DNA of 38,643 nt from Oscillospiraceae bacterium. GTDB lineage: Bacteria; Bacillota; Clostridia; Oscillospirales; CAG-272. Numbering within the stretch: position 1 is the stretch's first letter; every line of letters begins with the position of its first letter. Shown here piece after piece: positions 6,896-13,837 of this stretch. A model generated the notes under the pieces. That model was not told where the DNA came from, made no database searches, and saw nothing but the letters and a program-made list of their open reading frames with translations. The translations under genes and the position numbers were made by a program. Location: the NCBI GenBank assembly GCA_015064205.1, contig SVSR01000018.1:1-38643 (forward strand). Direction: 5' to 3'.

Positions 6896-6926
6896 GGCGA
6901 AATTTTGCGTTTCGCCTTTTCTTTTT
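6896..6926 (+). terminator. Rho-independent terminator after the DUF4886 gene
   Basis: GGCGAAA (6896-6902) pairs with TTTCGCC (6910-6916), followed by TTTTCTTTTT. It lies 8 nt beyond the stop. The remaining intergenic DNA up to 7029 shows no further structure. Confidence 0.85.
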
Positions 6927-7029
6927 ACTTTAACAATTATAATTGTCAGTGTATCGTAATAAATTTTATATGCAGTGTAAAAACTTGGACGATAAGTAGA
7001 AAATTACTGAATAAAGTTTGGTTTCTCTG

Positions 7030-7058
7030 TTGAAAAATTAATAAATGTGTGCTATACT
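7030..7058 (+). promoter_or_regulatory. Promoter of the flavodiiron-rubredoxin-rubrerythrin operon
   Basis: TTGAAA (7030-7035), 17 bp and TATACT (7053-7058). An in-frame ATG at 7047 falls within this promoter and therefore cannot be the translation start. I see no obvious operator palindrome around it. Confidence 0.75.
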
Positions 7059-7091
7059 ACAAATGTATATTTTATTAGAGGTAAAAACACT

Positions 7092-8882
7092 ATGATGATA
7101 ACAAATGATATCAAATACGTTGGTGTAAACGACCATAAAATTGATCTTTTTGAGGGCCAGTACGTTGTTCCGAACGGAATGTCGTATAACTCCTACGTCA
7201 TAATTGATGATAAAATAGCTGTTCTTGACTCTGTTGACGCGGCGTTTACTCACGAGTGGCTTGATAATATACAAAGTACGCTCGGTCACAGACGCCCTGA
7301 TTATCTTATAGTTCAGCACATGGAGCCCGATCATTCGGCTAATATTGCTAATTTCGTAAAGGCTTATCCCGATGCTAAAATAGTTTCATCTGCCAAGTCT
7401 TTTATTATGATGAAGAATTTCTTCGGCACAGATTTTACAGATAATCAGGTAGTTGTTGCAGAGGGCGACACGCTTTCGCTCGGCAAGCACAATCTTTCGT
7501 TTGTTGCGGCGCCTATGGTGCATTGGCCTGAGGTCATCGTAACCTATGACAGCACAGACAAGGTTCTGTTCTCGGCAGACGGATTCGGTAAGTTCGGCGC
7601 TCTTGACGTTGAAGAAGACTGGGCGTGCGAGGCAAGACGTTACTATATAGGTATCGTTGGGAAATACGGTGTGCAGGTGCAGGCACTTCTAAAAAAAGCG
7701 GCAGGACTTGATATAGAGAAGATTTGTCCGCTTCACGGTCCTGTACTAACTGAAAATCTTGGATACTACATTAACCTTTATAACACGTGGTCAAGCTATC
7801 AGCCTGAAGAAGAGGGAATAGTAATAGCGTATACTTCAGTTTACGGTAATACCAAAAAGGCTGTAATGAAGCTTGCAGAAAAGCTTAAGACTAACGGATG
7901 CCCCAAGGTCGTTGTTAATGATCTTGCAAGATGCGATATGGCAGAGGCTGTTGAGGATGCATTCAGATACAGTAAGCTTGTTTTGGCAACAACAACGTAT
8001 AATGCGGAAATATTCCCGTTTATGCGCGAGTTTATAAATCACCTAACAGAACGTAATTTCTCAAACCGTAAGGTTGCCCTTATTGAAAACGGCAGCTGGG
8101 CGCCCCTTGCGGCAAAAGTTATGCGCGGTATGCTTGAGAAGTGTAAAAATTTAAATTATGCAGATACTACTGTAAGGATTTTGTCGGCTCTGAATGATGA
8201 AAGTAATGCCCAGCTTGATGCGCTTGCAGACGAACTTTGCATGGAATATCTTGCGCAACAGGATACTACCGCAAACAAAAATGATCTTACTGCACTTTTT
8301 AAAATAGGATACGGACTTTACGTTGTAACGTCAAACGACGGCAAAAAAGACAACGGACTTATTGTTAACACGGTAACGCAGGTAACTGATACACCTAACC
8401 GTATAGCTGTAACGATAAACAAGGCGAACTATTCTCACCACGTAATAAAGCAGACCGGTAAAATGAATATAAACTGCCTTACGGTCGACGCACCGTTTAA
8501 GGTGTTTGAAGCATTTGGATTTGTCAGCGGAAGAAACGTTGATAAATTCAAGGATTGCGAGCCGCTTCGCTCTGATAACGGTCTTGTATTCTTGCCGAGA
8601 TATATCAATTCGTTTATGTCGCTGAAAGTAGAGCAGTATGTCGATCTTGATACTCACGGAATGTTTATCTGCTCTGTAACAGAAGCGAGAGTTATTTCGG
8701 ATGTTGAAACCATGACGTATTCGTATTATCACTCAAATGTTAAGCCGAAGCCTGATACAGAGGGTAAAAAAGGCTACGTTTGCAAGATATGCGGATACGT
8801 ATATGAAGGCGACGAGCTTCCTGAGGACTTTATCTGTCCTCTCTGCAAGCACGGTGCCGCTGACTTTGAACCAATAAAATAA
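7092..8882 (+). CDS. Flavodiiron protein with fused flavin reductase and rubredoxin domains
   Basis: The 596-residue protein reduces O2 to water and/or NO to N2O in the cytoplasm of anaerobes. Order of domains: metallo-beta-lactamase-like core (1-240) with all di-iron ligands visible, H76-x-E78-x-D80-H81, H144, D163 and H215; flavodoxin domain (about 242-385) with the FMN loop YTSVYGNT; flavin-reductase-like domain (about 398-545); and a C-terminal rubredoxin with C564-x2-C567 and C582-x2-C585. The rubredoxin is short, missing the loop between the Cys pairs. ATG 7092 is used because AGAGG lies at 7077-7081 and the earlier ATG is inside the promoter. The fusion would let NAD(P)H electrons pass through flavin and rubredoxin to the di-iron site in one chain. 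Rubredoxin and rubrerythrin follow at once. Confidence 0.95.
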   Translation: MMITNDIKYVGVNDHKIDLFEGQYVVPNGMSYNSYVIIDDKIAVLDSVDAAFTHEWLDNIQSTLGHRRPDYLIVQHMEPDHSANIANFVKAYPDAKIVSSAKSFIMMKNFFGTDFTDNQVVVAEGDTLSLGKHNLSFVAAPMVHWPEVIVTYDSTDKVLFSADGFGKFGALDVEEDWACEARRYYIGIVGKYGVQVQALLKKAAGLDIEKICPLHGPVLTENLGYYINLYNTWSSYQPEEEGIVIAYTSVYGNTKKAVMKLAEKLKTNGCPKVVVNDLARCDMAEAVEDAFRYSKLVLATTTYNAEIFPFMREFINHLTERNFSNRKVALIENGSWAPLAAKVMRGMLEKCKNLNYADTTVRILSALNDESNAQLDALADELCMEYLAQQDTTANKNDLTALFKIGYGLYVVTSNDGKKDNGLIVNTVTQVTDTPNRIAVTINKANYSHHVIKQTGKMNINCLTVDAPFKVFEAFGFVSGRNVDKFKDCEPLRSDNGLVFLPRYINSFMSLKVEQYVDLDTHGMFICSVTEARVISDVETMTYSYYHSNVKPKPDTEGKKGYVCKICGYVYEGDELPEDFICPLCKHGAADFEPIK

Positions 8883-8903
8883 TTATATAAGGAGGAAATA
8901 GTA

Positions 8904-9062
8904 ATGAAAAAATATGTATGCGATGCATGCGGTTGGACATATGACGAGGAACTCGGCGCTCCCGATCTCGGCATAGCGCCCGGAACAAAGTTTGAGGATC
9001 TTCCTGCAGACTTTGAATGCCCTCTCTGCGGAGTTGGCAAAGATATGTTCTCAGAACAATAA
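8904..9062 (+). CDS. Rubredoxin (52 aa)
   Basis: This gene is short: 52 residues starting [18 protein letters not shown], with GGAGG at 8891-8895 eight bases before the ATG. C6-x2-C9 and C39-x2-C42 bind one iron; [18 protein letters not shown] is the standard rubredoxin core. It carries single electrons in the cytoplasm, here most likely from a reductase to rubrerythrin and the flavodiiron protein between which it is encoded. It is 21 nt after the flavodiiron gene, in the same operon. Confidence 0.96.
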   Translation: MKKYVCDACGWTYDEELGAPDLGIAPGTKFEDLPADFECPLCGVGKDMFSEQ

Positions 9063-9092
9063 ATATTTTAATATTTAATGGAGGAAACCACA

Positions 9093-9635
9093 ATGGCTGA
9101 AAACAAGTACAAGGGTACTCAGACAGAAAAAAATCTCATGGCTGCTTTTTCGGGAGAATCCGAAGCACGCAACAAGTACACTTATTTTGCTTCTGTTGCT
9201 AAAAAGGCAGGCTATGAACAGATCGCAGCACTTTTCTTAAAGACTGCAGAAAACGAAAAGGAACACGCAAAGCTTTGGTTTAAGGAGCTTGCAGGTATCG
9301 GCGATACTGCAGAAAACTTAGTTTCTGCCGCAAACGGCGAAAACTATGAGTGGACAGACATGTATGCAGGCTTTGCTGAAACAGCAGAGAAGGAAGGCTT
9401 TAAGGAGCTTGCGGCTAAGTTCAGACTTGTTGCCGCAATTGAAAAGCATCACGAGGAGCGTTACCGTGCGCTTCTTAAAAACGTAGAAACCGCACAGGTC
9501 TTTGAAAAGAGCGAGGTTAAGGTGTGGGAATGCCGTAACTGCGGACATATCGTAGTTGGAACAAAGGCGCCCGAGATCTGCCCGACATGCGCTCATCCTC
9601 AGGCTTATTTCGAAATTCATGCTGAAAACTATTGA
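9093..9635 (+). CDS. rbr: Rubrerythrin, peroxide reductase
   Basis: The protein has 180 residues. ATG 9093 is preceded by GGAGG (9080-9084) at 8 nt; the ATG at 9078 overlaps that site and is rejected. The four-helix ferritin-like domain (1-135) carries the paired ExxH/ExxxH motifs: E-A-R-N-K-Y near 24, E55-K-E-H58, and E117-K-H-H120. The C-terminal rubredoxin domain has C147-x2-C150 and C163-x2-C166. Rubrerythrin reduces hydrogen peroxide to water with electrons from rubredoxin, completing an oxygen and peroxide defence operon with the two preceding genes. It is 30 nt downstream of the rubredoxin gene. Confidence 0.96.
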   Translation: MAENKYKGTQTEKNLMAAFSGESEARNKYTYFASVAKKAGYEQIAALFLKTAENEKEHAKLWFKELAGIGDTAENLVSAANGENYEWTDMYAGFAETAEKEGFKELAAKFRLVAAIEKHHEERYRALLKNVETAQVFEKSEVKVWECRNCGHIVVGTKAPEICPTCAHPQAYFEIHAENY

Positions 9636-9643
9636 TAAAAGTC

Positions 9644-9674
9644 AGTTCCCACGGTTAACGTGGGAACTCTCTTT
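9644..9674 (+). terminator. Terminator or attenuator between rubrerythrin and the ZIP gene
   Basis: AGTTCCCACG (9644-9653) and CGTGGGAACT (9659-9668) form a perfect 10-bp stem with loop GTTAA, followed by CTCTTT. The weak T-tail and the ZIP start codon only 20 nt away suggest partial read-through into the transporter gene. Confidence 0.7.
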
Positions 9675-9688
9675 ATGACGGAGATTTT

Positions 9689-10441
9689 ATGGAACTTGTA
9701 TTACTAACGGCGCTCGGCGTTGGCGGAGCTACGGTATTTGGCTCGCTTATAGGCTTTGCATTTAAGAAAGTATCGCATAAGTTTTCTGATATAGTGCTCT
9801 CATTTGCTGCAGGAGTAATGCTTGCCGCCGCAGTTTTGGGATTGATACTTCCGTCTGTAGAGTACGGCGGTAAGTTTGGGCTTTTAATAACTGTTGCAGG
9901 TGTTTTCGCGGGCGCACTCTGCCTTAACGTTGTAGACAAAATAGTGCCGCATCTTCACAAGCTTATGGGTAGCGATGTTGAGGATCATAACAATGCAAAT
10001 CTCAGCCGGGTGCTTTTGTTTGTAACGGCAATTGCTATACATAATCTGCCCGAAGGAATTGCGGCAGGTGTAGGCTTCGGTGCAGGAAACACCTCACAAG
10101 CTCTTCTTATTGCAGGCGGTATAGCCCTGCAAAATATACCGGAGGGTATGGTTATAATAGGTCCTATGCTTGCGGCAGGAGTTAAACCTTCAAAGACGTT
10201 TGTGTGCGCTATGCTGACCGGACTTGTTGAGGTTGTAGGAACGCTTATCGGATATTTTGCAGTAAGTATAGCGTCAGCAATACTTCCGTTTGCGCTTGCC
10301 TTTGCAGGCGGTACGATGCTGTACGTTATAAGCGACGAAATGATACCCGAAACTCATGCGCACGGTCATCAGCGCGGTGCAACGTATGCGCTTCTCGCAG
10401 GTTTTTGTGTAATGCTCGTAAGCGATGTTTTACTCGGATGA
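9689..10441 (+). CDS. ZIP-family divalent metal transporter
   Basis: The 250-residue inner-membrane protein has about eight hydrophobic segments. Segment 4 holds the ZIP signature HNLPEG (118-123) and segment 5 has QNIPEG (148-153), the two metal-binding helices; DEMIPE at 216-221 belongs to a later helix. A His/Asp-rich loop (PHLHKLMGSDVEDH, 87-100) replaces the longer His loop of eukaryotic ZIPs, and HAHGH (223-227) may also bind metal. The family imports Zn, Fe or Mn. Position behind the iron-protein defence operon suggests iron supply, but this is inference. GGAG at 9680-9683 precedes the ATG by 5 nt. Confidence 0.9.
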   Translation: MELVLLTALGVGGATVFGSLIGFAFKKVSHKFSDIVLSFAAGVMLAAAVLGLILPSVEYGGKFGLLITVAGVFAGALCLNVVDKIVPHLHKLMGSDVEDHNNANLSRVLLFVTAIAIHNLPEGIAAGVGFGAGNTSQALLIAGGIALQNIPEGMVIIGPMLAAGVKPSKTFVCAMLTGLVEVVGTLIGYFAVSIASAILPFALAFAGGTMLYVISDEMIPETHAHGHQRGATYALLAGFCVMLVSDVLLG

Positions 10442-10450
10442 ATAAAAATG

Positions 10451-10483
10451 AAAAGGATTTGTCGATTGACAAGTCCTTTTTGT
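10451..10483 (+). terminator. Rho-independent terminator after the ZIP gene
   Basis: A 13-bp stem (10451-10463 with 10468-10480, one G-U) with loop GATT ends in TTTTT. Repeat copy A begins at 10482, directly at the end of this terminator. Confidence 0.88.
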
Positions 10484-10573
10484 GCGAGTGCTCATAACAG
10501 ATTTCACCATCGTGTGATAAATAAAAAAATGACAGTGACTACACCCGAACTTGGGTGCAGGCACTGCCTGCTG
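10482..10573. repeat. 92-bp direct repeat, copy A
   Basis: Starts GTGCGAGTG and ends GCCTGCTG. It is nearly identical to copy B at 11468-11559, with differences mainly in the first 30 bp and in the length of one A-run. Inside are CACCC-N6-GGGTG (10542-10557) and the perfect 15-base palindrome GCAGGCACTGCCTGC (10558-10572), predicted to form adjacent hairpins. The DNA from 10574 to 10652 that follows holds no gene that I can see. Confidence 0.9.
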
Positions 10574-10652
10574 CGAAAGGACTACTAAATGTAACATAAG
10601 GCAGGTAAAAAGATAAAAAGTACAACAATCAATCTGCTCGACAAACTTGAAT

Positions 10653-11261
10653 TTATCTCTTGGTTAGTTTTTTGCACCAAGTCCATTTTCCACATTTAGT
10701 ACACTTCAACAATCTTCTGGTTGGCGTTTGCATCAACAAGGCAATCTCTTTATAGTTAGGAACAAACATATGTTGACAGTTCTTACATTCATAATACCCT
10801 GTCTCTACCTTAAATTTAAGAGCAATAATGCAAGGGATTATAAATAGTATAACAGACACTATTATCAAAAAGTCTTGAAATCCACATTCAGGGATAAGGA
10901 GTGATATTAAGGTCATCATACAAATAAGTGCTACCAGGCTGGTTGCCACAATCACATAAGCGGAATGCAGCAGTCGTTTATGATATCTTTCCTCATTTTT
11001 TGCCATCTGAAAAATCAGTTCATTTAATTGTTCTTCCTTTTGTTCCAGATCAATCATCTCCCCACATAATAATTCATTTACATTTATTCCAAGAATATAA
11101 CAAAGGTCGAGCATAATATTGGAATCGGGCATTGCTTTGCCTGTTTCCCATTTTGATATAGCTCTGTCGGTTATATTCAATTTTTCTGCCAACTGTGCTT
11201 GTGTAAGATTTTTCTTTTTTCTGCACTCGGCAATAAACTTTCCTGTTTTGATTTGGTCCAT
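10653..11261 (-). CDS. XRE-family regulator with two membrane helices and a C-terminal zinc ribbon
   Basis: The 202-residue protein has an HTH domain at residues 7-62 (LTQAQLAEKLNITDRAISKWE), a coiled, acidic stretch (70-92), two membrane helices (about 100-123 and 128-148), and a cytoplasmic tail with CKNC (about 158-161) and CTKC (about 187-190), a four-Cys zinc ribbon. This composite family is common in Bacillota; its signal is unknown. GGAGG lies 6 nt before the ATG. It is a single gene lying between two 92-bp direct repeats, so it may have entered as a unit. A 9-bp inverted repeat upstream (11317-11345) could be its operator. Confidence 0.88.
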   Translation of the reverse strand: MDQIKTGKFIAECRKKKNLTQAQLAEKLNITDRAISKWETGKAMPDSNIMLDLCYILGINVNELLCGEMIDLEQKEEQLNELIFQMAKNEERYHKRLLHSAYVIVATSLVALICMMTLISLLIPECGFQDFLIIVSVILFIIPCIIALKFKVETGYYECKNCQHMFVPNYKEIALLMQTPTRRLLKCTKCGKWTWCKKLTKR

Positions 11262-11316
11262 AGGCTACCTCCTTTCACTTTAATTGTAGCACATTTTAAG
11301 AAAAATAACATGAACT

Positions 11317-11345
11317 AATGGTTGAAAGGGGAGAAATCAACCATT
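11317..11345. promoter_or_regulatory. Inverted repeat upstream of the XRE-membrane gene
   Basis: AATGGTTGA (11317-11325) and TCAACCATT (11337-11345) are perfect inverted arms around an 11-bp centre, about 55-85 bp upstream of the start codon. A weak -10 (TACAAT, minus, 11288-11283) lies between. It could be an autoregulatory site or a small hairpin. Confidence 0.4.
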
Positions 11346-11423
11346 GGTAGAGCAAAAATTGAACGTCAAATTCTTATTTATCGAGCATATTATACCACGA
11401 AACCATGAATTGTTCAAGTAAGC

Positions 11424-11461
11424 AGAAAACTCTTTTGCCTATCAAGGCAAAAGAGTTTTCT
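11424..11461. terminator. 16-bp perfect hairpin, probable bidirectional terminator
   Basis: Arms 11424-11439 and 11446-11461 are perfectly complementary with loop TATCAA; the stem ends carry AAAA/TTTT runs but no long tract follows on either strand. It lies 7 bp from copy B of the direct repeat and could end the tRNA-Pro transcript coming from the right. Confidence 0.6.
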
Positions 11462-11467
11462 TTGTTG

Positions 11468-11559
11468 GTGCGAGTGTTCATAACGAAACTTCACCATCGT
11501 GTGATAAATAAAAAATGACAGTGACTACACCCGAACTTGGGTGCAGGCACTGCCTGCTG
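11468..11559. repeat. 92-bp direct repeat, copy B, abutting tRNA-Pro
   Basis: This is the second copy of the repeat at 10482-10573. Its last two bases fall in the CCA end of the tRNA gene, so the unit sits exactly at the 3' end of tRNA-Pro, the usual integration point of mobile elements. The palindrome GCAGGCACTGCCTGC lies at 11544-11558. Confidence 0.9.
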
Positions 11560-11634
11560 GTCGGAGTGACTGGATTCGAACCAGCGGCCTCTTGGTCCCG
11601 AACCAAGCGCTCTACCAAACTGAGCCACACCCCG
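11558..11634 (-). tRNA. tRNA-Pro (anticodon CGG)
   Basis: Read on the minus strand from 11634. The acceptor stem CGGGGTG pairs with CACTCCG (one G-U). The D-arm is GGCTCAGTTTGGTAGAGC; the anticodon stem CTTGG/CCAAG encloses TTCGGGA, giving anticodon CGG; the T-arm has the GGTTCGAATCC loop. The discriminator A is followed by an encoded CCA (11560-11558). It reads the proline codon CCG. It has its own consensus promoter. Confidence 0.96.
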
Positions 11635-11691
11635 AAATTATCGAGTTTATACAGATAGAGGCGACGAGTGCTGTCCGCCGCTCACTCGACA

Positions 11692-11720
11692 ATTATACCA
11701 TTTAATTTTTGCTTTGTCAA
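11692..11720 (-). promoter_or_regulatory. Consensus promoter of tRNA-Pro
   Basis: On the minus strand, TTGACA (11720-11715), 17 bp and TATAAT (11697-11692) match the sigma-A consensus. Between the expected start of transcription and the tRNA lies a leader of about 50 nt with a CGAGTG...CACTCG stem. Confidence 0.88.
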
Positions 11721-11751
11721 TAGATTTCAAGACAAAATATTAAGTAATTAT

Positions 11752-11784
11752 CACACTCTCCGATCTGGAAGATAAGAGAGTGTG
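11752..11784 (-). terminator. Hairpin after meso-DAP dehydrogenase
   Basis: CACACTCTC (11752-11760) pairs with GAGAGTGTG (11776-11784). It lies 10 nt beyond the stop of the minus-strand gene. The tract after the stem is AT-rich but not a clean T-run, so it is a probable rather than certain terminator. Confidence 0.55.
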
Positions 11785-11794
11785 TATTTGCAAT

Positions 11795-12781
11795 TTAAAG
11801 CATCTCTCTTCTGAGCTCATCGCCGCTTTTGTGGCTGAGATATGACGGCGAAATATCAAATACAGTCTTGCATCCGCTTGCGCCCTCAAGGCTTAAACGG
11901 TAAGCCGCGCGCGCATATGCTACGATGACACTTGCAGTAAACTCGGGGTTGGAATCAAGCTTTAAGCTGTACTCGATTATGTGATTATTTTCAAGATTTG
12001 CTCCCGTCTTGCCGCTTCTTATAACAAAGCCGCCGTGAGGAATACCGCTGTGGTCGCGCTTGAGTTCTTCCATACTTATAAAGTGAACGGTCGTGTTGTA
12101 GTCGGCAAAATAGTTAGGCATAGTCTTTATTTCGTTTTCGATACGGGCCTTATCTGCACCGTCCTCAGCAACAACAAAACATTCGCGTGTGTGCTTTTCT
12201 CTCGTTGTGAGAGCAGGGTTGGAGCCACTTCTTACAGCTTCGAGCGCCGCATCAACGGGTATAGTGTACTGTCTTGCATCAACAACGCCGTCAATTCTTC
12301 TTATAGCATCCGAGTGCCCCTGGCTTACGCCTTTACCCCAGAAGGTGTAGCTTTCGCCGTCAACAAGTACAGCAGAAGCATAAAGACGGTTGAGAGAGAA
12401 CATGCCGGGGTCCCATCCTACTGATATTATTCCCACTTTGCCCGAGGCTTTTGCTGCCACGTCTACGTTTGCAAAATGCTCAGGTATCTTTGCATGCGTG
12501 TCAAAGCTGTCAACAACGTTAAAATATTTTGCAAGTTCCGGGGTCTGTACGGGAAGGTCCGTTGCGCTTCCGCCGCAGAGGATCATAACGTCTATTTTAT
12601 CAGCCATATCTTTCGCTTCATCAACGTGATAAACGCCGACACCGTCAGTTAATATTTTTACAGTTGCAGGATCGCGGCGGGTAAATACGCCGACAAGCTC
12701 AAGATCCTTATTTTGCTTTATTGCGCACTCAACTCCACGGCCGAGATTGCCGTAACCGAATATACCAATACGAATACTCAT
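11795..12781 (-). CDS. ddh: meso-Diaminopimelate D-dehydrogenase
   Basis: The 328-residue NADPH enzyme makes meso-2,6-diaminopimelate from tetrahydrodipicolinate and ammonia in one step, feeding peptidoglycan and lysine synthesis. The N-terminal Rossmann motif is GIFGYGNLGRG (5-15); VFTRRDP, CGGSATDLP, SFDTH and GWDPGMFSL are family blocks around the cofactor and substrate. The length fits the family (about 320-330). ATG 12781 is chosen because AAAGGG lies 9 nt upstream; a GTG at 12790 would touch that site. It is monocistronic, with its own promoter. The dehydrogenase branch bypasses the acyl steps of the succinylase or acetylase routes. Confidence 0.95.
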   Translation of the reverse strand: MSIRIGIFGYGNLGRGVECAIKQNKDLELVGVFTRRDPATVKILTDGVGVYHVDEAKDMADKIDVMILCGGSATDLPVQTPELAKYFNVVDSFDTHAKIPEHFANVDVAAKASGKVGIISVGWDPGMFSLNRLYASAVLVDGESYTFWGKGVSQGHSDAIRRIDGVVDARQYTIPVDAALEAVRSGSNPALTTREKHTRECFVVAEDGADKARIENEIKTMPNYFADYNTTVHFISMEELKRDHSGIPHGGFVIRSGKTGANLENNHIIEYSLKLDSNPEFTASVIVAYARAAYRLSLEGASGCKTVFDISPSYLSHKSGDELRREML

Positions 12782-12828
12782 AAAAATCACCCTTTCAATC
12801 GGTGTAACATAAATATCTTATAATGTGT

Positions 12829-12857
12829 ATTTTACCATAAACTTTATTATATTTCAA
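12829..12857 (-). promoter_or_regulatory. Promoter of ddh
   Basis: On the minus strand, TTGAAA (12857-12852), 17 bp and TAAAAT (12834-12829). It lies about 50 bp upstream of the start codon. Confidence 0.7.
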
Positions 12858-12931
12858 TGACTTTGAAGTAAAAAAGTAAATAATACTGTGATTTTCACAT
12901 CAAACAGATATATTAACAGTATCATATGCTA

Positions 12932-12960
12932 TTGCTTTTTTTAAATGTATATGTTAAAAT
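12932..12960 (+). promoter_or_regulatory. Promoter of the lipoprotein gene
   Basis: TTGCTT (12932-12937), 17 bp and TAAAAT (12955-12960), with TGT just before the -10 as an extended element. GGAG at 12980-12983 serves the ATG at 12991. Confidence 0.6.
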
Positions 12961-12990
12961 AATAAAAATTGAGTTTTTTGGAGAAAACAT

Positions 12991-13743
12991 ATGAAAAAAG
13001 CATTGTTTGTACTTTTTGTTCTTATTTTTTCTATCACGTGTGTTTCTTGTAGTGGCAAAGAATCAAAGCAAACGGATGTGACCGAAAGCGAAACTGAGTC
13101 GACTCTGTATACTGTTGAAATTATTACAAATGAGCCTGAAACAGAAGAAATAACAACTGTTGAAGAAAAAGTTGCGGAGATAGTCGGTTCAAAAGCTGCA
13201 GGAGATGTCAACGTTATACAAGAGATCGGCGGCGTTGATGAGGCCTTAAACGAAGTCGTTATTCTCGCAGATATGTCCGAAGAGGATAAGAATGCATATG
13301 CAGAAGAGATGGCGCAGGAAGGTGTTACGGTTACGTATAATGACGATGGAAGCACCACAATAACGTATGACGACGGAACTACTGTAATACAAACAGCTGA
13401 CGGAAATTTCACCATGATAACCGAGGACGGTTCAGTCGGACAAATTGGCGGAAGTTGGCCCGACAATGAATACACAATACTTATACCAAAACCTCAGGCA
13501 GGAACATTGCTTTCAGCAGAGATTTCAGGCACGGTATTTAGCGCTATATACAGCGGATGCACTATTGACGATGCCGTTACATACTCTGATCTGGTAAAAG
13601 AAAACGGCTTTGACCAAAACGTGATGATCGATAATTCTATGTATGACTCTGGAGTATATTCGTTCAGCGGAAGCGGCAAAAATGGAGTGGTTGTTACTGT
13701 TGGCTATCTTTCAGAAGCGTTTATTGTAACTGTAACTAAATAA
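12991..13743 (+). CDS. Secreted acidic lipoprotein of unknown function
   Basis: The 250-residue precursor has a signal peptide MKKALFVLFVLIFSITCVSC whose CVSC end is a lipobox with Cys20 as the lipidation site, so the protein should be anchored on the outer face of the membrane. After it comes a Thr/Glu-rich linker (about 25-60), a helical acidic region, a stretch of short beta repeats with alternating Thr and Asp (VTVTYNDDGSTTITYDDGTT, about 111-130), and a C-terminal domain (about 160-250) that resembles small beta-rich domains in other clostridial lipoproteins. I recognise no enzyme motif. It is monocistronic. Confidence 0.82.
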   Translation: MKKALFVLFVLIFSITCVSCSGKESKQTDVTESETESTLYTVEIITNEPETEEITTVEEKVAEIVGSKAAGDVNVIQEIGGVDEALNEVVILADMSEEDKNAYAEEMAQEGVTVTYNDDGSTTITYDDGTTVIQTADGNFTMITEDGSVGQIGGSWPDNEYTILIPKPQAGTLLSAEISGTVFSAIYSGCTIDDAVTYSDLVKENGFDQNVMIDNSMYDSGVYSFSGSGKNGVVVTVGYLSEAFIVTVTK

Positions 13744-13756
13744 TAAAACATAAATA

Positions 13757-13832
13757 AAGAAAACGCCTTTTTTGATATGCACCTCCAAAAGTGTCTAACT
13801 TTTGGGGTCACTTCATTTCAAGGCGTTTTCTT
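13757..13832. terminator. Bidirectional terminator with a 50-bp palindromic insert in its loop
   Basis: Outer arms 13757-13769 and 13820-13832 pair perfectly over 13 bp, with A-rich and T-rich flanks, serving the converging genes at 12991 (+) and 13838 (-). The loop is 50 nt long and contains its own hairpin CCAAAAGT-GTCTA-ACTTTTGG (13785-13805). That inner palindrome resembles the terminal inverted repeats of some IS3-family elements, so a solo end or a MITE remnant may have landed in the loop. Confidence 0.75.
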
Positions 13833-13837
13833 TTTTA

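Noticed and set aside
7047-7091. Upstream ATG for the flavodiiron protein
   Set aside because: It falls inside the spacer and -10 of the operon promoter and lacks a ribosome site.
10482-11559. CRISPR array
   Set aside because: Only two copies of a 92-bp repeat almost 1 kb apart, with a gene between them; no short regularly spaced repeats or cas genes exist in the window.
13771-13819. Intact insertion sequence
   Set aside because: No transposase frame is present; only a short palindrome resembling IS ends remains in a terminator loop.
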